Shown piece after piece: positions 13,532-27,865 of a stretch of 64,000 nucleotides of DNA. Positions within the stretch are counted from its first letter, which is position 1, and the number at the start of each line of letters is the position of its first letter. The notes below the pieces were generated by a model that saw nothing but the letters and a program-made list of their open reading frames with translations, ran no database searches and was not told where the DNA came from. Source of the stretch: Calliopsis andreniformis (Eukaryota > Arthropoda > Insecta > Hymenoptera > Andrenidae). A program made the translations under genes and the position numbers. The stretch covers positions 558,001 through 622,000 of the forward strand of contig NW_027480530.1 in the NCBI RefSeq assembly GCF_051401765.1, in the 5' to 3' direction.

Positions 13532-16500
13532 CTGATCCTGACACTGACCCTGCTCCTGACACAGCTTCTGACACTGACACTGCTCCTCACACTGCTCCTG
13601 ACACTGACACTGCTCCTGGCACTGCTCCTGACACTGACGCTGCTCCTGACACTGCACCTGACACTGCTCCTGACACTGTCACTGCTACTACCACTGCTCC
13701 TGACACTGACGCTGCTGCTGATCCTGACAATGCTCCTGACAGTGCTCCTGACACTGACGCTGACACTGCTGATGACAGTGACACTGACACTGACACTGCT
13801 CCTGTCACTGACACTGCTCCTCACACTGCTCTTCACACAGCCACTGCTCCTGACACTGCTACTGACACACACACTGCTGCTGATACTGATAATGCTCCTG
13901 AAACTGCTCCTGACCGTGACACGGCTGCTCACACTGCTCCTGATACTGACCTTGCTCCTGACACTGGTCCTGATACAGACACTGCTGCTGATGCTGACAA
14001 TGCTCCTGACACTGCTCCTGACACAGACACTGCTCCGAACAATGCTTCTGACACAGACACTGCTCCTGTCACTGGCACTGGTCCTGACACTGCTTCTGAC
14101 ACTGGCGCTGGTCCTGACACTGCTCCTGACACTGACGCTGCTCCTGACACTGACACTGACACTGCTCCTGACACTGCTACTGACACTGACGCTGCTCCTG
14201 ACACTGCTCGCGACATTGCTCCAGACACTGACACTGCTCCTGAGACAGCTCGTGACACTGGCACTGCTCCTGCCACTGTTCCTGACATTGCTGCTCACAC
14301 TGAAACTGCTCCTGACACTGGCACTGACACTGCTCCTGACACTGCTACTGATACTGACACTGCTCCTGACACTGCTCGCGACATTGCTCCAGACACTGAC
14401 ACTGCTCCTGAGACAGCTCGTGACACTGACACTGCTCCTGACGCTGCTCCAGACACTGCAACTGACACTGGCACTACCCCCGTCACTGATCCTGACACTG
14501 ACCCTGCTCCTGACACAGCTTCTGACACTGACACTGCTCCTGACACTGCTCCTGACTCTGACACTGCTCCTGGCACTGCTCCTGACACTGCCCTGAAATT
14601 GCTCCTGACACAGGCACTGCTCCTGGTACTGACACTGACACTGCTCCTGACACAGGCACCGCTCCTGGTACTGACACTGACACTGCTCATGACAGTGACG
14701 CTGACACGGTCACTGCTCCCGGCACATGCACTGACACTGATCCTGACACTGACACTGCTCCTGTAACTGATACTTGGCCTGAGACTGCTTCTGACACTGG
14801 CACTGGTCCTGACACTGCTCCTGACACTGCTCCTGACACAGACACTGCTACTGAACCTAACACTGCTCCTGACACTGCTCCAGACACTGACACTGCTCAT
14901 GACACTGCTCCAGACACAGACACTGCTGCTGATCCTGACAATGCTCCTGACACTGCACCTGAGACTGACACTGCCACTGACACTGCTCCTGACACTGCTC
15001 CTGACACGGCTCCTGACACTGACATTGCCCCTGCCACTGTTCCTAACACTGCTGCTGAAACGGACACTGCTCGTGACAAAGCTACTGTCACTGACACTGC
15101 TCCTGACACTGCTCCTGACACTGCTCCTGACACTGACACTGCTCCTGACACTGCTCCTGACACTGACACTGCTGCTGATCCTGACAATGCTCCTGACACT
15201 GCTCCTGACACTGACGTTCACTCTGCTCATGACTGTGACACTGACACTGACACTGCTCCCGTCACAGACACTGACACTGCTCCTGTGTCTGACACTTGTC
15301 CTGAGACTGCTTCTGGCACTTGCTGGTCCTGAAACTGCTCCCGTCACTGATCCTGACACTGACCCTGCTCCTGACACAGCTTCTGACACTGACACTGCTC
15401 CTGACACTGCTCCTGACACTGACACTGCTCCTGGCACTGCTCCTATCACTGACGCTGCTCCTGATGCTGACACTGACACTGCTCCTGGCACTGCACCTGA
15501 CGCTGCTCCTGACTCTGCTCCTGACACAGGCACTGCACCTGGTACTGACACTGACACTGCTCCTGACACAGGCACTGTTTCTGGTACTGACACTGACACT
15601 GCTACTGACACTGCTACTGCTCCTGACGCTGCTCCAGACACTGCAACTGACACTGGCACGGCTCCTCAGACAGCTCCTGACACTGCTCCTGACACAGACA
15701 CTGCTCCTGACACTGACACTGCACCTGACACTGCTCCTGGCACTGCAACTGGTCCTGACACTGCTCCTGAAACTGACACTGGTCCTCACACTGACACTGC
15801 TCCTGACACTGACACTGCTGCTGTTCCTGACAATGCTCCTGACACTGCTCCTGACACTGACGCTCACACTGCTCATGACTGTGACACTGACACTGACACT
15901 GCTGCCGTCACAGACACTGACACTGCTCCTGTGTCTGACACTTGTCCTGAGACTGCTCTGGCACTTGCTGGTCCTGAAACTGCTCCTGACATAGCTCCTG
16001 ACATTGCCGCTGGTCCTGACACAGACACTGACACTGCTCCTGACACTGCCACTGCTCCTGATGCTGCTCCAGACACTGCAACTGACACTGGCACTGCCCC
16101 TGACACTGATCCTGACACTGACCCTGCTCCTGACACAGCTTCTGACACTGACACTGCTCCTGACACTGCTCCTGACACAGACACTTCTGCTGATACTGAC
16201 AATGCTCCTGTCACTGCTTCTGACACCGCTCCTGATACTGACACTCTCACTGCTACTGACACTGCTCCTGACACTGACACTGCTCGTGACACTGCTCCAG
16301 ACACTCCTCCTGACACTGACACTGCTCCTGACACTGACACTACACCTCAAACTGCTCCTGACACTCCTCCTGACACTGACACTGCTCCTGGAACTGCTCC
16401 TGACGCTGACGCTGCTCCTGATGCTGACACTGACACTGCTCCTGTCACTGCTCCTGACGCTGATCCTGATACTGCTCCTAACACAGGCACTGCACCTGGT

Positions 16501-19478
16501 ACTGACACTGACACTGCTCCTGACACAGGCACTGTTTCTGGTACTGATACTGACACTGCTACTGACACTGCCACTGCTTCTGACGCTGCTCCAGACACTG
16601 CAACTGACACTGGCACGGCTCCTCACACTGCTCCTGACACTGACACTGCTCCTGACACTGCTCCTGGCACTGCTCCTGACACTGACACTGCTGCTGATCC
16701 TGACAATGCTCCTGACACTGCTCCTGACACTGATGCTGACACTGCTCATGACTGTGACACTGACACTGACACTGCTCCCGTCACAGACACTGACACTGAT
16801 CCTGACACTGACACTGCTCCTGTGTCTAACACTTGTCTTGAGACTGCTTCTGACACTGGCTGGTCCTGACACTGTTCCCGACACTGCTCCTGACATAGAC
16901 ACTGCTACTGAACCTAACACTGCTCCCTGACACTGCTCCAGACACTGACACTGCTCATGACACTGCTCCAGACACAGACACTGCTGCTGATCCTGACAAT
17001 GCTCCTGACACTGCACCTGAGACTGACACTGCTCCTGACAATGCTCCTGACACTGCTCCTGGCACTGCTCCTGACACCGACACTGCTCCTGCCACTGCTC
17101 CTGACACTATTCCTGACACTGACGCTCACACTGCTCATGACTGTGACACTGACACTGACACTGCTCCCGTCACAGACACTGATACTGCTCCTGACAATGC
17201 TCCTGACACTGACACTGCTCCTCACACAGCTCGGGACACTGACACTGCTCCAACACTACTCCTGACACAGACACTTCTGCTGATACTGACAATGCTCCTG
17301 TCACTGCTTCTGACACTGCTCCTGATACTGACACTCTCACTGCTACTGACACTGCTCCTGACACTGACACTGCTCCTGACACTGACACTACACCTCAAAC
17401 TGCTCCAGACACTCCGCCTGACACTGACACTGCTCCTGGCGCAGCTCCTGTCACTGACGCTGCTCCTGATGCTGACACTGACACTGCTCCTGGCACTGCT
17501 CCTGACGCTGCTCCTGACTCTGCTCCTGACACAGGCACTGCACCTGGTACTGACACTGACACTTCTCCTGACACAGGTACTGTTTCTGGTACTGACACTG
17601 ACACTGCTACTGACACTGCTACAGCTCCTGACGCTGCTCCAGACACTGCAACTGACACTGGCACGGTTCCTCACACTGCTCCTGACACTGACACTGCTCC
17701 TGACACTGCTCCTGACACTGACACTGCACCTGACACTGCTCCTGGCACTGCAGCTGGTCCTGACACTTCTCCTGAAACTGACACTGGTCCTCACACTGCT
17801 CCTGACACTGACACTGCCCCTCACGCTGGTCCTGACAATGATACTGCCCCTGAGACAGCAGCTGACACTGACGCTGCTCCTGGCACTGCCCCTGGCACTG
17901 CTCCTGACACTGACACTGCTCCTGATACTGACACTGACACTGCTCCTGACACCGACACTGCACCTGTCACTGCTCCTGACGCTGACACTGCTCCTGACAC
18001 TGCTCCTGGCACTGCTCCTGACACTGACACTGCTGCTGATCCTGAGAATGCTCCTGATACTGCTCCTGACACTGATGCTGACACTGCTCATGACTGTGAC
18101 ACTGACACTGACACTGCTCCCGTCACAGACACTGACACTGATCCTGACACTGACACTGCTCCTGTGTCTGACACTTGTCCTGAGACTGCTTCTGACACTT
18201 GCTGGTCCTGAAACTGCTCCTGACATTGCTCCTGACATTGCCGCTGGTCCTGACACAGACACTGCACCTGGTACTGACACTGACACTGCTCCTGACACTG
18301 TCACTGCTCCTGACGCTGCTCCAGACACTGCAACTGACAGTGGCACTGCCCCTGACACTGATCCTGACACTGACCCTGCTCCTGACACAGCTTCTGACAC
18401 TGACACAGCTCCAGACACTGCTCCTGACACAGACACTTCTGCTGATACTGACAATGCTCCTGTCACTGCTTGTGACACTGCTCCTGATACTGACACTCTC
18501 ACTGCTACTGACACTGCTCCTGACACTGACACTGCTCCTTACACTGCTCCTGACACTGACACTGCTCCTGACACTGACACTACACCTCAAACTGCTCCTG
18601 ACACTCCTCCTGACACTGACACTGCTCCTGCCACTGCTCCTGACGCTGCTCCTGACACTGACGCAGACACTGCTCATGACTGTGACACTGACACTGACGC
18701 TGCTCCCGTCACAGACACTGACACTGATCCTGACGCTGATACTGCTCCTGTGTCTGACACTTGTCCTGACACTGCTCCTGACACTGCTCGCGACATTGCT
18801 CCAGACACTGACACTGCTCCTGACACAGCTCGTGACACTGCTGCTGACACTGACACTGCTTGTGGCACTGCTCCTGAAACTGACACTGCTCCTGACACTG
18901 ATACTGCTGCTGATCGTGACACAGCTCCTGACACTGCTACTGACACTGCTCGTGACGTTGCTCCAGACACTGACACTGCTCCTGACACAGCTCGTGACGG
19001 TGACGCTGCTCCTGCCACTGTTCCTGACACGGCTGCTCACACTGACACTGCTCCTGACACTGGCACTGGTCCTGACACTGCTCCTGACACTGCAACTAAC
19101 ACTGACACTGCTGCTGATCCTGAGAATTCTCCTGACACTGCTCCTGACACTGACACTGACACGGATCCTGACACTGACACTGCTCCTCACACTGCTCCTG
19201 ACACTGGCACTGCTCCTGGCACTGCTCCTGACACTGACACTGCTCCTGACACTGCCACTGCCCCTGACACTGCACCTGACACTGCTCCTGACACTGTCAC
19301 CGCTGCTACCACTGCTCCTGACACAGACACTTCTGCTGATACTGACAATGCTCCTGTCACTGCTTCTGACACTGCTCCTGATACTGACACTCTCACTGCT
19401 ACTGACACTGCTCCTGACACTGACACTACACCTCAAACTGCTCCTGACACTCCTCCTGACACTGACACTGCTCCTGGA
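13532..19478 (+). repeat. Segmental duplication B, copy 2
   Basis: Partner of 3223-9170 and 37004-43190. It has landmarks at 15319, 15964, 16856 and 18198, exactly 10,308 bp after those of copy 1. The join at its left edge differs from copy 3: bases of about 13490-13531 carry a shorter a/b order, consistent with a deletion or conversion patch. Confidence 0.87.
14588..14598 (+). other. One-base deletion breaking the hexamer register
   Basis: The text reads CTGCCCTGAAA where the first copy (near 4279) has CTGCTCCTGAAA, so one base of a b unit is lost. The same lesion occurs at 38061-38071. In any translated reading it switches the Asp-Thr-Ala-Pro frame into the Leu-Thr-Leu-Leu frame. Confidence 0.9.
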
Positions 19479-19963
19479 ACTGCTCCTGACACTGACGCTG
19501 CTCCTGATGCTGACCCTGACGCTGCTCCTGATGCTGACACTGACACTGCTCCTGTCACTGCACCTGACGCTGCTCCAGACACTGCAACTGACACTGACAC
19601 TGCTGCTGATCCTGACAATGGTCCTGACACTGCTCCTGACACTGATGCTGTCACTGCTCATGACTGTGACACTGACACTGACACTGCTCCCGTCACAGAC
19701 ACTGACACTGATCCTGACACTGGCACTGCTCCTGTGTCTAACACTTGTCCTGAGACTGCTTCTGACACTGGCTGGTCCTGACACTGCTCCTGACATTGCT
19801 CCTGACATTGCCGCTGGTCCTGACACAGACACTGCACCTGGTACTGACACTGACACTGCTCCAAACACTGTCACTGCTCCTGACGCTGCTCCAGACACTG
19901 CAACTGACACTGGCACTGCCCCCGTCACTGATCCTGACACTGACCCTGCTCCTGACACAGCTC
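18363..19963 (+). repeat. 1,798-bp duplication, copy a
   Basis: Matches 20161-21761 at an offset of 1,798 bp (6x299+4, one +4 landmark at 19768). The TGTCACCGCTGC variant at about 19296-19307 is TGTCACTGCTGC in copy b. The overlap with the right end of the 11.2-kb segment shows that the duplication grew from it. Confidence 0.88.
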
Positions 19964-20160
19964 CTGACACTGTCACTGCTGCTACCACTGCTCCTGACAC
20001 AGACACTTCTGCTGATACTGACAATGCTCCTGTCACTGCTTCTGACACTGCTCCTGATACTGACACTCTCACTGCTACTGACACTGCTCCTGACACTGAC
20101 ACTACACCTCAAACTGCTCCTGACACTCCTCCTGACACTGACACTGCTCCTGGAACTGCT
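19964..20160 (+). repeat. Short junction patch between the 1,798-bp copies
   Basis: About 200 bp that repeat part of the preceding unit (near 19290-19490, again near 21088-21290), beginning at a GTCACTGCTGCTACC tag and ending at CTGGAACTGC. It is consistent with an unequal exchange joint rather than a simple head-to-tail duplication. Confidence 0.75.
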
Positions 20161-21761
20161 CCTGACACTGACCCTGCTCCTGACACAGCTTCTGACACTG
20201 ACACAGCTCCAGACACTGCTCCTGACACAGACACTTCTGCTGATACTGACAATGCTCCTGTCACTGCTTGTGACACTGCTCCTGATACTGACACTCTCAC
20301 TGCTACTGACACTGCTCCTGACACTGACACTGCTCCTTACACTGCTCCTGACACTGACACTGCTCCTGACACTGACACTACACCTCAAACTGCTCCTGAC
20401 ACTCCTCCTGACACTGACACTGCTCCTGCCACTGCTCCTGACGCTGCTCCTGACACTGACGCAGACACTGCTCATGACTGTGACACTGACACTGACGCTG
20501 CTCCCGTCACAGACACTGACACTGATCCTGACGCTGATACTGCTCCTGTGTCTGACACTTGTCCTGACACTGCTCCTGACACTGCTCGCGACATTGCTCC
20601 AGACACTGACACTGCTCCTGACACAGCTCGTGACACTGCTGCTGACACTGACACTGCTTGTGGCACTGCTCCTGAAACTGACACTGCTCCTGACACTGAT
20701 ACTGCTGCTGATCGTGACACAGCTCCTGACACTGCTACTGACACTGCTCGTGACGTTGCTCCAGACACTGACACTGCTCCTGACACAGCTCGTGACGGTG
20801 ACGCTGCTCCTGCCACTGTTCCTGACACGGCTGCTCACACTGACACTGCTCCTGACACTGGCACTGGTCCTGACACTGCTCCTGACACTGCAACTAACAC
20901 TGACACTGCTGCTGATCCTGAGAATTCTCCTGACACTGCTCCTGACACTGACACTGACACGGATCCTGACACTGACACTGCTCCTCACACTGCTCCTGAC
21001 ACTGGCACTGCTCCTGGCACTGCTCCTGACACTGACACTGCTCCTGACACTGCCACTGCCCCTGACACTGCACCTGACACTGCTCCTGACACTGTCACTG
21101 CTGCTACCACTGCTCCTGACACAGACACTTCTGCTGATACTGACAATGCTCCTGTCACTGCTTCTGACACTGCTCCTGATACTGACACTCTCACTGCTAC
21201 TGACACTGCTCCTGACACTGACACTACACCTCAAACTGCTCCTGACACTCCTCCTGACACTGACACTGCTCCTGGAACTGCTCCTGACACTGACGCTGCT
21301 CCTGATGCTGACCCTGACGCTGCTCCTGATGCTGACACTGACACTGCTCCTGTCACTGCACCTGACGCTGCTCCAGACACTGCAACTGACACTGACACTG
21401 CTGCTGATCCTGACAATGGTCCTGACACTGCTCCTGACACTGATGCTGTCACTGCTCATGACTGTGACACTGACACTGACACTGCTCCCGTCACAGACAC
21501 TGACACTGATCCTGACACTGGCACTGCTCCTGTGTCTAACACTTGTCCTGAGACTGCTTCTGACACTGGCTGGTCCTGACACTGCTCCTGACATTGCTCC
21601 TGACATTGCCGCTGGTCCTGACACAGACACTGCACCTGGTACTGACACTGACACTGCTCCAAACACTGTCACTGCTCCTGACGCTGCTCCAGACACTGCA
21701 ACTGACACTGGCACTGCCCCCGTCACTGATCCTGACACTGACCCTGCTCCTGACACAGCTT
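20161..21761 (+). repeat. 1,798-bp duplication, copy b
   Basis: Partner of 18363-19963, with its landmark at 21566. Its right end runs into the 6,076-bp tandem duplication. Confidence 0.88.
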
Positions 21762-21789
21762 CTGACACTGACACTGCTCCTGACACTGC

Positions 21790-24700
21790 TCCTGACACTG
21801 ACACTGCTCCTGGCACTGCTCCTGACACTGACGCTGCTCCTGATACTGACTCTGACACTGCTCGTGACACTTCTCCTGACACTGCTCCCGACACTGACAG
21901 TGCTCCATGACACTGCTCCTGACACAGCTCCTGAAACTGACCCTGCTCCTGACACTGCTCCTGGCACTGCTCCAGACACTGACACTGCTCCTGACACAGC
22001 TACTGTCACTGTCACTGCTCCTGAACCTGACACTGCTCCTGACACTGCTCCAGACACTGACACTGACACTGCTCCTGACACAGGCACTGTTTCTGGTACT
22101 GACACTGACACTGCTACTGACACTGCTACTGCGCCTGACGCTGCTCCAGACACTGCAACTGACACTGGCACGGCTCCTCACACAGCTCCTGACACTGACA
22201 CTGCTCCTGACACTGCTCCTGACACTGACACTGCACCTGACACTGCTCCTGGCACTGCAACTGGTCCTGACACTGCTCCTGAAACTGACACTGGTCCTCA
22301 CACTGCTCCTGACACTGACACTGCCCCTCACGCTGGTCCTGACAGCGATACTGCCACTGAGACTGCTCCTGACACTGACGCTGCTCCTGGCACTGCTTCT
22401 GGCACTGCTCCTAACACTGACACTGCTCCTGATACTGTCACTGACACTTCTCATGACACCGACACTGCACCTGTCACTGCTCCTGACGCTGACACTGCTC
22501 CTGACACTGCTCCTGACACTGACACTGCTCCTGGCGCAGCTCCTGCCACTGACACTGCACCTGCCACTGCTCCTGACACTGCTGCTGACACTGACACAGT
22601 TTGTGACACTGCTCCTGAAACTGACACTGCTCCTCGAACAGCTCCTGACACTGCTGCTGACACTGACACTGCTGCTGATCCTGAGCATGCGCCTGATGCT
22701 GCTCCTGACACTGACACTGATCCTGACACTGCTCCTGACACTGACACTGCTCCTGGTACTGCTCCTGACACTGACACTGCTCCTGCCACTGCTCCTGTCA
22801 CTGCTCCTCACACTGCTCCTGACACCGACACTGCTCCTGACACTGCTCCTGACACTGCACCTCACACTGACACTGCTCCTGACACTGCTCCTGACACTGA
22901 CACTGCTGCTGATCCTGACAATGCTCCTGACACTGCTCCTGACACTGACGCTCACACTGCTCATGACTGTGACACTGACACTGACACTGCTGCCGTCACA
23001 GACACTGACACTGCTCCTGTGTCTGACACTTGTCCTGAGGCTGCTCTGGCACTTGCTGGTCCTGAAACTGCTCCTGACATTGCTCCTGACATTGCCGCTG
23101 GTCCTGACACAGACACTGCACCTGGTACTGACACTGACACTGCTCCTGACACTGCCACTGCTCCTGACGCTGCTCCAGACACTGCAACTGACACTGGCAC
23201 TGCCCCTGACACTGATCCTGACACTGACCCTGCTCCCGACACAGCTTCTGACACTGACACTGCTCCTGACACTGCTCCTGACACAGACACTTCTGCTGAT
23301 ACTGACAATGCTCCTGTCACTGCTTCTGAGACTGCTCCTGATACTGACACTCTCACTGCTACTGACACTGCTCCTGACATTGACACTGCTCCTGACACTG
23401 CTCCAGACACTCCTCCTGACACTGACACTGCTCCTGACACAGCTGCTGGCACTGACACTGCTCCTGACACTGACACTACACCTCAAACTGCTCCTGACAC
23501 TCCTCCTGACATTGACACTGCTCCTGGAACTGCTCCTGACACTGACGCTGCTCCTGATGCTGACACTGACACTGCTCCTGTCACTGCTCCTGACGCTGCT
23601 CCAGACACTGCAACTGACACTGGCACGGCTCCTCACACTGCTCCTGACACTGACACTGCTCCTGAAACTGCTCCTGGCACTGCTCCTGACACTGACACTG
23701 CTGCTGATCCTGACATAGCTCCTGACACTGCTCCTGACACTGATGCTGACACTGCTCATGACTGTGACACTGACACTGACACTGCTCCCGTCACAGACAC
23801 TGACACTGATCCTGACACTGACACTGCTCCTGTGTCTAACACTTGTCCTGAGACTGCTTCTGACACTGGCTGGTCCTGACACTGCTCCTGACATTGCTCC
23901 TGACATTGCCGCTGGTCCTGACACAGACACTGCACCTTGTACTGACACTGACACTGCCCCTGACACTGTCACTGCTCCTGACGCTGCTCCAGACACTGCA
24001 ACTGACACTGGCACTGCCCCCGTCACTGATCCTGACACTGACCCAGCTCCTGACACAGCTTCTGACACTGACACTGCTCCTGACACTGCTCCTGACACTG
24101 ACACTGCTCCTGGCACTGCTCCTGACTCTGACGCTGCTCCTGATACTGACTCTGACACTGCTCCTGGCACTGCTCCTGACACTGCTCCTGAAATTGCTCC
24201 TGACACAGGCACTGCTCCTGGTACTGACACTGACACTGCTCCTGACACAGCTCGTGACACTTCTCCTGACACTGCTCCCTACACTGACACTGCTCCATGA
24301 CACTGCTCCTGACACAGCTCCTGAAACTGACCCTGCTCCTGACACTGCTCCTGGCACTGCTCCAGACACTGACACTGCTCCTGACACAGCTACTGTCACT
24401 GACACTGCTCCTGACACTGCTCCTGACACAACTCCTGACACTGTCACTGTTCCCGAACCTGACACTGGTCCTGACACTGCTCCAGACACTGACACTGACA
24501 CTGCTCCTGAAACTACTTCTGACACAGCTCCTGACGATGACACTGCTCCTGACACTGCTTCTGACACTGACACTGCTCCTGACACAGCTCCTGACACAGC
24601 TCCTGACACTGACACTGACACTGCTCCTGACACTGACACTGACACTGCTCATGACGTTGCTCCAGACACTGACACTGCCCCTGACACAGCTCGTGACGGT

Positions 24701-27700
24701 GATACTGCTCCTGCCACTGTTCCTGACACGGCTGCTCACACTGACACTGCTCCTGACAATGGCACTGGTCCTGACACTGCTCCTGACACTGACACTGCTC
24801 CTGACACTGCTCCTGACACTGCTCGTGACACAGACACTGCTCCGGACACTGACACTGCTCCTGACACAGCTCGTGACACTGACACTGCTCCTACACTGCT
24901 CCTGACACAGACACTTCTGCTGATACTGACAATGCTCCTGTCACTGCTTCTGACACTGCTCCTGATACTGACACTCTCACTGCTACTGACACTGCTCCTG
25001 ACACTGACACTGCTCCTGACACTGACACTACACCTCAAACTGCTCCTGACACTCCTCCTGACACTGACACTGCTCCTGGCGCTGCTCATGTCACTGACGC
25101 TGCTCCTGATGCTGACACTGACACTGCTCCTGGCACTGCACCTGACGCTGCTCCTGACTCTGCTCCTGACACAGGCACTGCACCTGGTACTGACACTGGC
25201 ACTGCTCCTGACACTGGCACTGTTTCTGGTACTGACACTGACACTGCTGCTGATCCTGACAATGCTCCTGACACTGCTCCTGACACTGATGCTGACACTG
25301 CTCATGACTGTGACACTGACACTGACACTGCTCCCGTCACAGACACTGACACTGATCCTGACAGTGACACTGCTCCTGTGTCTAACACTTGTCCTGTGAC
25401 TGCTTCTGACTCTGGCTGGTCCTGACACTGCTCCTGACATTGCTCCTGACATTGCCGCTGGTCCTGACACAGACACTGCACCTGGTACTGACACTGACAC
25501 TGCTCCTGACACTGTCACTGCACCTGACGCTGCTCCAGACACTGCAACTGACACTGGCACCGCCCCCGTCACTGATCCTGACACTGACCCTGCTCCTGAC
25601 ACAGCTTCTGACACTGACACTGCTCCTGACACTGCTCCTGACACTGACACTGCTCCTGGCACTGCTCCTGACACTGACGCTGCTCCTGATACTGACACTG
25701 ACACTGCTCCTGACACTGACACTGACACTGCTCATGACAGTGCCTCTGACACTGACACTGCTCCCGGCACAGAGACTGAGACTGCTCCTGACACTGACAC
25801 TGCTCCTGTAACTGACACTTTTCCTGAGACTGCTTCTGACACTGGCACTGGTCCTGACACTGCTCCTTACATTGGCGCTGGTCCAGACTCTGCTCCTGAC
25901 ACTGACACTGCTCCTGACACTGCTCCTGACACAGACAATGCTGCTGATACTGACAATGCTCCTGACACTGCTTCTGACACTGCTCCTGAAACTGACACTG
26001 CTCCTGATACTGACACTCTCACTGCTACTGACACTGCTCCTGACACTCACACTGCTCCTGACCCTGACAATGCTCTTGACACTGCTCCAGACACTGACAC
26101 TGATACTGCACCTGACACAACTGCTGAAATAGCTCCTGTAACTGACACTGCTCCTGACACTGCTCCTGACACTGACACTGCTGCTGATCCTGAGAATTCT
26201 CCTGACACTGCTCCTGACACTGACACTGACACGGATCCTGACACTGACACAGCTCCTCACACTGCTCCTGACACTGGCACTGCTCCTGGCACTGCTCCTG
26301 ACACTGACACTGCTCCTGACACTGACACTGCCGCTGACACTGCACCTGACACTGCTCCTGACACTGTCACTGCTGCTACCACTGCTCCTGACACAGACAC
26401 TTCTGCTGATACTGACAATGCTCCTGTCACTGCTTCTGACACTGCTCCTGATACTGACACTCTCACTGCTACTGACACTGCTCCTGACACTGACACTACA
26501 CCTCAAACTGCTCCTGACCCTCCTCCTGACACTGACACTGCTCCTGGCGCTGCTCCTATCACTGACGCTGCTCCTGATGCTGACACTGACACTGCTCCTG
26601 GCACTGCACCTGACGCTGCTCCTGACTCTGCTCCTGACACAGGCACTGCACCTGGTACTGACACTGACACTGCTCCTGACACAGGCACTGTTTCTGCTAC
26701 TGACACTGACACTGCTACTGACACTGCTACTGCTCCTGACGCTGCTCCAGACACTGCAACTGACACTGGCACGGCTCCTCACACAGCTCCTGACACTGAC
26801 ACTGCTCCTGACACTGCTCCTGACACTGATGCTGACACTACTCATGACTGTGACACTGACACTGACACTGCTCCCGTCACAGACACTGACACTGATCCTG
26901 ACAGTGACACTGGTCCTGTGTCTAACACTTGTCCTGAGACTGCTTCTGACACTGGCTGGTCCTGACACTGCTCCTGACATTGCTCCTGACATTGCCGCTG
27001 GTCCTGACACAGACACTGCACCTGGTACTGACACTGACACTGCTCCTGACACTGTCACTGCTCCTGACGCTGCTCCAGACACTGCAACTGACACTGGCAC
27101 CGCCCCCGTCACTGATCCTGACACTGACCCTGCTCCTGACACAGCTTCTGACACTGACACTGCTCCTGACACTGCTCCTGACACTGACACTGCTCCTGGC
27201 ACTGCTCCTGACACTGACGCTGCTCCTGATACTGACACTGACACTGCTCCTGACACTGACACTGACACTGCTCATGACAGTGACTCTGACACTGACACTG
27301 CTCCCGGCACAGAGACTGAGACTGCTCCTGACACTGACACTGCTCCTGTAACTGACACTTGTCCTGAGACTGCTTCTGACACTGGCACTGGTGCTGACAC
27401 TGCTCCTTACATTGGCGCTGGTCCAGACTCTGCTCCTGACACTGACACTGCTCCTGACACTGCTCCTGACACAGACAATGCTGCTGATACTGACAATGCT
27501 CCTGACACTGCTTCTGACACTGACACTGCACCTGACACTGCTCCTGGCACTGCAACTGGTCCTGACACTGCTCCTGAAACTGACACTGGTCCTCACACTG
27601 CTCCTGACACTGACACTGCCCCTCACGCTGGTCCTGACAATGATACTGCCCCTGAGACTGCTCCTGACACTGACGCTGCTCCTGGCACTGCTCCTGGCAC

Positions 27701-27865
27701 TGCTCCTGACACTGACACTGCTCCTGATACTGACACTGTCACTGCTCATGACACCGACACTGCACCTGTCACTGCTCCTGACGCTGACACTGCTCCTGAC
27801 ACTGCTTCTGACACGGACACTGCTCCTGGCGCAGCTCCTTCCACTGACACTGCTCCTGACAATGC
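21790..27865 (+). repeat. 6,076-bp tandem duplication, copy a
   Basis: Matches 27866-33941 base for base at an offset of 6,076. I could spot only about four substitutions (22449, 22550, 22564, 25411), roughly 99.9% identity. It contains landmarks at 23052, 23866, 25412 and 26952, an extra A at 21907 and 24297 (GCTCCATGACACTG) and a missing base at 24891 (GCTCCTACACTG). Those seven events sum to +16, and 6,076 = 6x1010+16. It is the youngest-looking event in the window, or an assembly duplication. Confidence 0.92.
21904..21912 (+). other. CCATGACAC one-base insertion family
   Basis: An extra A turns GCTCCTGACA into GCTCCATGACA-type text at 21907, 24297, 27983, 30373, 51752 and 59390. Each creates a TGA in the Asp-Thr-Ala-Pro frame and an ATG in the Leu-Thr-Leu-Leu frame. 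Because each ATG follows from one shared insertion, it is not evidence for six independent gene starts. Confidence 0.88.

Larger units (their letters stand above)
8790..19963 (+). repeat. Large segmental duplication, left copy (11.2 kb)
   Basis: This long segment matches 32244-43675. The offset is 23,454 up to about 13,490, 23,472 up to about 19,110 and 23,712 thereafter. The two steps are an 18-bp and a 240-bp difference, both whole hexamers. Within it lie duplication A copy 2 (10739-12713) and duplication B copy 2 (13532-19478). No landmark occurs between 9574 and 15319, one of the longest landmark-free stretches in the window. Confidence 0.87.

Noticed and set aside
7891..14766. 2,291-codon + strand open frame
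   Set aside because: It crosses a landmark (9574) and a one-base deletion (14588) that alternate the repeat frame. The paralogous region at 41.7 kb breaks it early at the AAATAG site (42771).
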